20,114 bases of DNA, from NCBI GenBank assembly GCA_003222235.1, contig QHVD01000026.1:34606-54719 (forward strand), written 5' to 3'. Shown in pieces: positions 14,385-20,114 of this stretch (positions are counted from its first letter, which is position 1; each line of letters opens with the position of its first letter). A model generated the notes under the pieces. The model did no database searches and had not been told where the DNA came from. It saw nothing but the letters and a program-made list of their open reading frames with translations. Source of the stretch: Gemmatimonadota bacterium. GTDB lineage: Bacteria; Gemmatimonadota; Gemmatimonadetes; Gemmatimonadales; GWC2-71-9. Position numbers and translations under genes: made by a program.

Positions 14385-16904
14385 TCACCATGCGATCCAG
14401 TACGACGCCTTCACGAGGAAGGTGTTCTTGGGGTGCAGGTCGAACAGATCCCGGAGGTTGCCTGCAAGCGAGCGCGGCCCTTCGAGCGGGGCGTAGTCGG
14501 TGCGCCCCTGCGTCCAGACGACGAACAGAGTCGAGCCGGGTCGGTACTCCCAGCGCAGCACGGCGGTCGAGTTGAACTCCTTGTCGTTAAACCCGTCGGG
14601 CGTGGCCGCGTAAGGTTTGTAGCGATTGTCGAACGCTGCGGCGTTCGGGTCGGCCAGCTCACGCAAGCTGGAGTAGGTGCCTTTGCTGATGAACGGCTGG
14701 GCGTAGAGCTGCAAGGTGAGGACCGTCGAGAGAGTATAGTCGACCCGGCCGGTGAGTGACACCGTTTTCTGGTTCAGATGCGCAAACGTGAAGTGCACGC
14801 CGGCCGAGTCGGCGATTGTGCCGTGCGGCTGAACGTCGTTGACGTTGTGCGTCGCGCTCAGGGTCACGGCTGCATTGACCTGGGACGCCACGCGGAACGT
14901 GATCTGGGTATTGCCATTGAACTTCTCGGACCGGCCTCCGTCGCCCCGCCAGTAGTTGAACCACACCGACGGCACGAGTGGAGGGCGCGCGTCCCCGTCC
15001 ACTTCCCCCCACGCGGACAGGTAGGGATCGGCCCGCACGGCCGGCCCCCCTCGCGAGCAGTTTCGATCGCAGAACGTTGTGCCGAGCTGGCCCGCCGTGA
15101 CGCCCCCCATGACCCACCACCTGTTGTTCAACTGGACGTGCCCGTTGGTGTTCGCCGCACGCTCGACGGGCGTGCCGGCCGCCGTCCAGTACTGCCACCA
15201 GTTGAAGTTCCACCATGCTTGCTGGTACACCGATGTCGGGTGCAACGACTGCACGCCGAACCAGGTATTCCAGCTCTGCTGGTCCGCCTGCAACAGGAAG
15301 CCCAGGTCGTTTACTTCGAAGCCGGGCGAGCGCCGCTGGTAGCTGGTCTCGAACCGCGTCACGCCCCCACCGACTTTGCCGAACAACAGCTCCTCCGCGT
15401 CGCCCGCGAGCGACGTCCGTGTCGGGTCGTGGGATACGCCGGCGCCGGGCCGCTGGTAGTAGTGGACCGGGTCCCGCTGCGTGAGCGCGATCGCCGCCGC
15501 TGTGCCGGTGAGGCGGCTCAGGTCGAAGGATCCGGAGATCTGGTAGTGGCTCCTCAGGAACCGGTGTCGAAAGTCCAAGGCGGTCACGTAGGCGCTTCGG
15601 CGCAGCAGGCTATCGGTCCACCGGTCGAGGCTGCGATTCACCGCGGTGAACATGAGCCCGATGCCGCTTTCACCGTTCCGGAAATCCTGCTGCGCTCGCA
15701 CCACCGCGTAGTTGGTGGTCGGCTCCACAGTCCGGTCGAACGTGCCTGCGGCGCGCTCGGTGACCGCGTCGAGGACGCCGACGGTCTGGCCGCCCCGGAG
15801 GCGGCCGGTCAGCTTCGCTGCGCCGTAGATGGTCGTCGCAGTGGGCGATTCTGGGTCGCCGTCGCGGAGCTGCGGCGCGCGGCCGATGCGCCGCGAGTAG
15901 AACAGGCCTTCGCTGTTACAGTTCACCTGGTTGCAATTGACGTCGAACCGAAAGATCCCCGCGCCCTGGACGAAGAACGGCCGCCGTTCCTGGAAGAACG
16001 ACTCGAAGACGGTGAGGTTGAGCACCGCCGGATCCGCTTCCACCTGCCCGAAGTCGGGGTTCACCGTGCCATCGAGCGTCAGGTTCGGCGTGAGACCGTA
16101 CTTCAGGTCCGCGCCCGCAGTGAGTTTCTGTGAGCGGTCAAAGCTCGTGCCAGTCGGAACCGACACGTTCTTCGTCACCACATATGGCGCGACCTCGGGC
16201 CGGCGCGGCGAGGGCAGGCCAACGAGGCCGGTCAGCTCCCCCAGCTGTGATGAGATCCCAGCCTGGGAATTGCGGTACACCGGCCAGCTGACCCGCTCGG
16301 GGTACCGCTGGATATCGCGCCAAACCCCGAACCCGAACGTGTTCGTACCCCGAGGCACGTAGCGCAGCTGCGACAGCGGGATCCGGAACTCGGCCGCCCA
16401 CCCGAGGGAGTCTACCGCGGTGGCAACCTCCCACACGGCGTCCCAGGCGTCGTCTTCTTGCTGATCGTTGTAGATCGCGTAGTCGCGTTTCACGCCGGCC
16501 GGATTCACGGCGAACTCGTAGCCGGAGCGTCGATCGTGATAAGAGTCAATCATGATCTTCAGCTGATCGGTGGCTGCCCGGACGTCGCGCCGAGCGAGGA
16601 GCTTGAGAATCGAGTCGGGATGCGGGTCGAATGCCCGAATGAAGACGTAGATGTTACGGTCGTCGTAGGCAACTTTGGCTTCGGTCGGGAAGCGGGGATC
16701 TCCATCCTCCTTCGGCTGGAACTCACGGAACTGAGTGATCGCCGGCGCCGTGCGCCAGACCTCGTCGTCGTCCCGGCCGTCGATGAGGGGCGCGTGCACC
16801 GTGCGCACGGCCGTGGCCGTCGTGGCGGTCGGCGGGCGAACGGAGTCGTCTGCAGCGGGCGTGTGGGCCTGAACGACGAGGGCAAGCAATACGGCCGACG
16901 GCAT
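14385..16904 (-). CDS. DUF5916 outer-membrane protein with CBM9-like N-terminal domain
   Basis: An 839-residue protein. Residues about 45-210 are a carbohydrate-binding-9-like domain (IDGRDDDEVWRTA, EAKVAYDDRNIYVFIRAFD, SGYEFAVNPAGVKRDYAIYN). The rest is DUF5916: RIPLSQLRYV, GTVNPDFGQVEADPAVLN and FQERRPFFVQGAGIFRFD, then alternating aromatic beta-strands ending in Trp (ASYWIAW). A C-terminal aromatic is the usual outer-membrane barrel sorting signal. ATG 16904 is the only in-frame start before the domain. It gives a short hydrophobic leader (PSAVLLALVVQAHT) that lacks the usual basic residues, so export efficiency is uncertain. Function of this common Gemmatimonadota/Bacteroidota family is unknown; glycan or peptide uptake or surface binding is a guess. 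It lies downstream of Lon on the same strand but is separated by a strong terminator, so it is probably transcribed alone. Confidence 0.9.
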   Translation of the reverse strand: MPSAVLLALVVQAHTPAADDSVRPPTATTATAVRTVHAPLIDGRDDDEVWRTAPAITQFREFQPKEDGDPRFPTEAKVAYDDRNIYVFIRAFDPHPDSILKLLARRDVRAATDQLKIMIDSYHDRRSGYEFAVNPAGVKRDYAIYNDQQEDDAWDAVWEVATAVDSLGWAAEFRIPLSQLRYVPRGTNTFGFGVWRDIQRYPERVSWPVYRNSQAGISSQLGELTGLVGLPSPRRPEVAPYVVTKNVSVPTGTSFDRSQKLTAGADLKYGLTPNLTLDGTVNPDFGQVEADPAVLNLTVFESFFQERRPFFVQGAGIFRFDVNCNQVNCNSEGLFYSRRIGRAPQLRDGDPESPTATTIYGAAKLTGRLRGGQTVGVLDAVTERAAGTFDRTVEPTTNYAVVRAQQDFRNGESGIGLMFTAVNRSLDRWTDSLLRRSAYVTALDFRHRFLRSHYQISGSFDLSRLTGTAAAIALTQRDPVHYYQRPGAGVSHDPTRTSLAGDAEELLFGKVGGGVTRFETSYQRRSPGFEVNDLGFLLQADQQSWNTWFGVQSLHPTSVYQQAWWNFNWWQYWTAAGTPVERAANTNGHVQLNNRWWVMGGVTAGQLGTTFCDRNCSRGGPAVRADPYLSAWGEVDGDARPPLVPSVWFNYWRGDGGRSEKFNGNTQITFRVASQVNAAVTLSATHNVNDVQPHGTIADSAGVHFTFAHLNQKTVSLTGRVDYTLSTVLTLQLYAQPFISKGTYSSLRELADPNAAAFDNRYKPYAATPDGFNDKEFNSTAVLRWEYRPGSTLFVVWTQGRTDYAPLEGPRSLAGNLRDLFDLHPKNTFLVKASYWIAW

Positions 16905-16982
16905 GGCACGCCCCGGGGAGCTGGATGGACTGTTAGACAGGTGATACGTCGAAACGGTTGAGGTCGTTTCCGGGCGGGCACG

Positions 16983-17013
16983 AAAAACCCCCGGGGGCGG
17001 TGCCCCCGGGGGT
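16983..17013 (-). terminator. Rho-independent terminator of lon
   Basis: A perfect 12-base-pair stem (16987-16998 with 17002-17013) with a 3-base loop is made almost wholly of C5G5 blocks. Read on the - strand it is followed by a T-run (A-run 16983-16987 on +). It sits 16 bases after the Lon stop and about 80 bases before the DUF5916 start, and so separates the two transcripts. Confidence 0.92.
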
Positions 17014-17028
17014 GCGGGTCGGTCCGGT

Positions 17029-19488
17029 TCAGTTCTGCTTCGCCACGAGGCTCGGTTCCACCGGCGCCGGGCGCTCGAACACCAGGTGGCCCGCCTCGAA
17101 ACGGGCACCACGGAGCGCCAGGCTCAGCACCTCGCCCAGGTCCTCCACCAGGTGGACCTGCAAAGACTTGCGGACCTCGTCGGGCAAGTCGTGCAGGTCG
17201 GGCTCGTTCTCCCTGGGCAGGATGATCGTCTTGATCCCCGCCCGAACGGCGCCCAGGATCTTCTCCTTCACGCCGCCGATCGGGAGCACGCGTCCCCGCA
17301 GCGTGATCTCGCCGGTCATGGCGATGTCGTGGCGCGCAGGCCGCTTGGAGAGCGCCGATACCAGGGCGGTCGCCATGGTCACGCCTGCCGAGGGACCGTC
17401 CTTGGGGATGGCGCCCGCCGGCACGTGAACGTGAATGTCCACGTCTTTCAGGGCCTCCTCGTCGATGCCGAGCCGGTCGGCGTGGGACTTGGCGTAGGTC
17501 AGGGCGGCGCGTGCGGACTCCTTCATGACGTCTCCCAGCTGACCGGTGAGCACAAGCTCACCCTTGCCTTGCATGACGCTCGCCTCGACGAACATGATGT
17601 CGCCGCCCACCGGCGTGTAGTACATCCCAGTCGCGACGCCGATCTGGTCCTCGCCCGCCTTGTGCTCCGGATGTACTTTGGGCCGGCCGATCAGATCGTG
17701 CACGCCTTCAGCCGTGACGCTGATCCGCTCGGCCTCACCGGCCGCGATCCTGTGCGCGACTTTTCGGGCGAGCTTCCCGATCTCGCGCTCCAGCTGGCGG
17801 ACCCCCGCCTCGCGGGTGTAGCTCGCGATCATCTCGCTCAGCGCCTCGTCCGTGAGCTGGAGCTGCTCGCCCGTCAAGCCATTCTGTCGCAGCTGCCGCG
17901 GAACCAGATAGCGCTTTGCGATCTCGAGCTTTTCGCGCTCCGTGTAGCCGGCGAAGCTCACCAGGTCCATCCTGTCCACGAGCGGCCCGGGGATGGACTG
18001 CGGGAAGTTCGCCGTGGCGATGAACAGCACCTCCGACAGGTCGAACGGCACCCCGAGGTAGTGGTCCGTGAACGAGTCGTTCTGCGCCGGGTCCAGCACC
18101 TCGAGCAGCGCCGCCGCCGGATCGCCCTGGAACGACACGCCGAGCTTGTCCACCTCGTCGAGCAGGAAGACCGGGTTCTTGGCGCCGGCCTGCTTCATCC
18201 CCTGAATGATGCGGCCAGGCATGGCGCCCACATAGGTACGCCGGTGGCCCCGGATGTCGGCCTCGTCCCGAGCGCCACCGAGCGAAATGCGGACGTACGG
18301 CCGCCCCATGGCCCGGGCGATGGACTTCGCGATTGACGTCTTGCCCACGCCCGGCGGGCCGACGAACAGCAGGATGTGACCCCTCTGTTTGTCGTCGTCG
18401 TTGCCGCGCGGCGGCATACCCTCCTCGGATCCCGCTTCCTTGGACTCGGGCGCGCGCCGCCGCTGGCGGAGCTGGCGCACGGCGAGGAATTCGAGGACCT
18501 GGTCCTTGACATCCTTGAGGCCGTAGTGATCCTCCTCGAGGGTTTCGGCGGCGCGCTTCAGGTCCAGCGCCTCCTCGGCGCGCTTGTTCCACGGTAGCTC
18601 CGCCATCGTCTCGAGATAGGTGCGGATCACCTGCGCTTCCATGGAGTCCCGGTTCGCCCGCTCGAGCCGCCGCAGCTCGCTCTCCACTTCTTTCTTCGCT
18701 GCCTCCGGCAAGCCGAGCGCCGCAAACCGCTTGCGCAACTCCTCGACTTCGCCTCCTTCGTCCTCTTCTCCCAGCTCCTTGCGGATCGCCTTCATCTGCT
18801 CGCGCAACAGCATCTCGCGTTGCCGCTCGCCCAATTCTTCCTGCACCTGCGACTTGATGTGCTCCTGGGCGTCGAGCACGGCGATCTGGCGCTGGACGTG
18901 CACCAGAACGCGGCGCAGCCGCTCCTCGACCGACAGCGTTTCCAGCAGCGCCTGGCGCTCGGCCGGCTTGATGTCGAGGTAACCCGCGACCAGATCGGCG
19001 AGCCGGCCAGGGTCGGTCACGCCGTCGAGCACCTGTCGAACCACCTCCTCAGGGAGCCCGGACTTCTGCCCCAGTTCGGCGGCCCGGTCCCGGGCCTCGC
19101 GGTACAACGCGAGGAAGGCGGGGTCATCGGACTTCAGCGGCATCATATCCGCGACCTCGCGGACCACCGCCTCCAGGTGCCCTCCGGTCTCCACGAAGTG
19201 GAGCGCCGTGCCGCGCGTCTCCCCATGCAGCAGCAGCTGCACGCCGCCCAGACCGCGCTGGATCTGGCTGATCTTGGCGATGGTCCCCATCGGATAGAGA
19301 ACTCCGGGCGTGACATCATCGACGTTCTCGCGCTGCGCGACGGCAAGAATGAGTCGAGATTCGCTCTTCAGCGCCGCTTCGATTGCGCGGAGCGTCGGGG
19401 GACGGCCCGCGCCAACGGGCATCGAAACGCCAGGGAATAGCACCACCTCCCGGAGCGGGAGCACCGGAAGCGTCAATCGCTCAGACAT
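17029..19488 (-). CDS. lon: ATP-dependent protease Lon (LonA type)
   Basis: The 819-residue protein is a complete cytoplasmic LonA, a hexameric AAA+ protease for damaged and regulatory proteins. The N-terminal substrate domain starts LTLPVLPLREVVLFPG and is followed by a coiled coil. Walker A GPPGVGKT is at 377-384, Walker B FLLDEVDK follows, and the protease domain carries Ser700 in PKDGPSAG and Lys743 in GGVKEK. The 43-residue spacing equals that of E. coli Ser679 and Lys722. All residues from Walker A onward are displaced by 21 relative to E. coli because of a charged insertion at about 343-369, although the N-terminus is slightly shorter. ATG 19488 fits the family start; the Shine-Dalgarno is weak. 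No CIRCE element or obvious heat-shock promoter was seen upstream. Confidence 0.97.
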   Translation of the reverse strand: MSERLTLPVLPLREVVLFPGVSMPVGAGRPPTLRAIEAALKSESRLILAVAQRENVDDVTPGVLYPMGTIAKISQIQRGLGGVQLLLHGETRGTALHFVETGGHLEAVVREVADMMPLKSDDPAFLALYREARDRAAELGQKSGLPEEVVRQVLDGVTDPGRLADLVAGYLDIKPAERQALLETLSVEERLRRVLVHVQRQIAVLDAQEHIKSQVQEELGERQREMLLREQMKAIRKELGEEDEGGEVEELRKRFAALGLPEAAKKEVESELRRLERANRDSMEAQVIRTYLETMAELPWNKRAEEALDLKRAAETLEEDHYGLKDVKDQVLEFLAVRQLRQRRRAPESKEAGSEEGMPPRGNDDDKQRGHILLFVGPPGVGKTSIAKSIARAMGRPYVRISLGGARDEADIRGHRRTYVGAMPGRIIQGMKQAGAKNPVFLLDEVDKLGVSFQGDPAAALLEVLDPAQNDSFTDHYLGVPFDLSEVLFIATANFPQSIPGPLVDRMDLVSFAGYTEREKLEIAKRYLVPRQLRQNGLTGEQLQLTDEALSEMIASYTREAGVRQLEREIGKLARKVAHRIAAGEAERISVTAEGVHDLIGRPKVHPEHKAGEDQIGVATGMYYTPVGGDIMFVEASVMQGKGELVLTGQLGDVMKESARAALTYAKSHADRLGIDEEALKDVDIHVHVPAGAIPKDGPSAGVTMATALVSALSKRPARHDIAMTGEITLRGRVLPIGGVKEKILGAVRAGIKTIILPRENEPDLHDLPDEVRKSLQVHLVEDLGEVLSLALRGARFEAGHLVFERPAPVEPSLVAKQN

Positions 19489-19607
19489 GGACTTCGCTCA
19501 CTTTAGAGTGTGTGTACCGCATCGTGCCTGTCCGGGGTTTCGCATCGACCATGCCAGTAGAAGAACGTCAAAAAGGGGGACCGCGTTCCTCCACGGGCGG
19601 TCAATTA

Positions 19608-19629
19608 GGCAGAAGCTGCCGATTCTGCC
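19608..19629. repeat. 7-base perfect inverted repeat in the lon/kinase intergenic region
   Basis: GGCAGAA (19608-19614) and TTCTGCC (19623-19629) flank an 8-base spacer. The geometry resembles a dimeric regulator site. It is not CIRCE, whose arms are TTAGCACTC. It could also form an RNA hairpin in either leader. Confidence 0.5.
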
Positions 19630-19689
19630 GCGCGTGATCGGTCTCGCTGGCGCCGATCGCTTCCCCGTAAGTCGAGATGCGTTGGACGG

Positions 19690-19718
19690 TTGCACCGTCG
19701 CGCCGCCGCAGCTAAATC
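19690..19718 (+). promoter_or_regulatory. Candidate promoter of the Ser/Thr kinase gene
   Basis: TTGCAC (19690-19695) and TAAATC (19713-19718) are 17 bases apart, with the -10 in a small A/T island 26 bases before the ATG. Each box matches consensus at only about half its positions, so this is tentative. Confidence 0.35.
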
Positions 19719-19744
19719 TATGCGCCCACTCCTCTCGAGCTCGC

Positions 19745-20114
19745 ATGAACGAGGCGGACAAGTCGCTGACCACGCGACTGATCCAAGCGCTGGGAAACGC
19801 CTTCACCGTTGAGGGAGAGCTCGGTCGCGGTGGTATGGGCGTGGTGTTCAACGCCCGTGACGAGCGGCTCAAGCGCCAGGTGGCCATCAAGGTCCTCCCG
19901 CCCGAGCTGGCGTTCCGCGAGGAGATCCGAATTCGCTTCCTGCGCGAAGCCGAGACCGCCGCCCGGCTGTCGCACCCGCATATCGTCCCGATCCACTCGG
20001 TGGGCGAGAGTCCGGACGGGCTCGTCTATTTCGTCATGGCCTATGTGGACGGCGAGTCGCTGGCCGCGAGGCTCAGGCGACGGGGCCGGCTACCCGCCGA
20101 GGAGACGCGCCGCA
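19745..20114 (+). CDS. Serine/threonine protein kinase, N-terminal part (runs off window)
   Basis: The first 123 residues of a Hanks-type (PknB-like) kinase are present; the frame is open to the window end. ATG 19745 begins NEADKSLTTRLIQALGNAF, then the ATP-binding Gly loop GELGRGGMGVVF (Gly27 to Gly32), invariant Lys49 in VAIKVL, likely alpha-C Glu68 in FLREAE, and SHPHIVPIHSVGE with the hinge FVMAYVDGESLAARL. The catalytic loop, DFG and any transmembrane or sensor region lie beyond the edge. Such kinases usually regulate envelope or stress functions, but the target cannot be told here. It is divergent from lon and shares its 256-base upstream region. No strong Shine-Dalgarno is visible. Confidence 0.93.
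   Translation, partial: MNEADKSLTTRLIQALGNAFTVEGELGRGGMGVVFNARDERLKRQVAIKVLPPELAFREEIRIRFLREAETAARLSHPHIVPIHSVGESPDGLVYFVMAYVDGESLAARLRRRGRLPAEETRR

Larger units (their letters stand above)
19489..19744. promoter_or_regulatory. Divergent intergenic region between lon and the kinase gene
   Basis: These 256 bases hold no supported gene. For lon, a - strand TTGACG (19566-19571) could be a -35, but the -10 at 17 bases (TCGATG) is poor. Two inverted repeats lie in the middle: GGCAGAA/TTCTGCC (19608-19629) and GATCGG/CCGATC (19636-19658, 11-base gap). The kinase-side promoter is listed separately. Confidence 0.4.

Noticed and set aside
14778..16133. + strand open frame (about 451 codons) within DUF5916
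   Set aside because: It is a shadow of the - strand gene, which has clear DUF5916 and CBM9-like motifs.
16905..17111. N-terminal extension of the DUF5916 frame up to 17111
   Set aside because: It would run through the Lon stop and terminator and encodes low-complexity Arg/Pro/Ser sequence; ATG 16904 begins a hydrophobic leader.
17086..18336. + strand open frame (about 416 codons) opposite lon
   Set aside because: It lies wholly within the conserved Lon ATPase and protease region and has no family resemblance.
19489..19744. CIRCE-type heat-shock operator before lon
   Set aside because: The inverted repeats found have unrelated arm sequences, and no TTAGCACTC/GAGTGCTAA pair is present.

Overview
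The window is very GC-rich, coding-dense DNA. The gene content is two OmpA proteins with thrombospondin type-3 repeats, an exported S9 peptidase, an M14 peptidase, a DUF5916 outer-membrane protein, Lon and a Ser/Thr kinase of the GRGGMG type. This mix is typical of Gemmatimonadota or a similar Gram-negative soil phylum; the assignment is an inference from gene content and codon use. No rRNA, tRNA, CRISPR array, transposase or phage gene was seen, and no gap between genes exceeds 300 bases.

Layout. The first 170 bases are the C-terminal tail of a chemoreceptor-like protein (+). Two tandem paralogous OmpA-like proteins follow (292-1827 and 1862-3619, +), each built as signal peptide, beta-barrel, calcium-type TSP3 array and OmpA peptidoglycan-binding domain. 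Next come three exported enzymes on +: an S9 prolyl-oligopeptidase-type peptidase (3574-5697), an M14 zinc carboxypeptidase family protein whose frame is broken near 7662 (5703-8077 overall), and a DUF4015-type putative glycoside hydrolase (8148-9383). The last overlaps tail-to-tail with an aconitase-superfamily enzyme on - (9335-11359) in which the swivel domain precedes the catalytic domains.

From 11542 the + strand carries an unrecognised soluble protein that looks like an alpha-toroid (11542-12726), an alpha/beta-hydrolase lipoprotein (12735-13754) and a TetR regulator (13776-14381). The TetR start codon lies in a perfect inverted repeat. Convergent to these, on -, are a DUF5916/CBM9-like outer-membrane protein (14385-16904), a strong intrinsic terminator (16983-17013) and Lon protease (17029-19488). 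Lon is divergent from the start of a Ser/Thr protein kinase that runs off the window (19745-20114, +).

How the genes fit together. Most products face the envelope or periplasm: OmpA anchors, two peptidases, a glycosidase, a lipoprotein hydrolase and an outer-membrane barrel. This suggests a scavenging and envelope-maintenance region rather than one pathway. The best candidate for a small regulated unit is toroid protein, lipoprotein hydrolase and TetR. The most notable oddities are the M14 frameshift in a CG repeat, the permuted-order aconitase, the TetR operator over its own start codon, the paired TSP3 arrays, and a charged insertion in Lon before the Walker A motif. I found no clear multi-gene system that is new.
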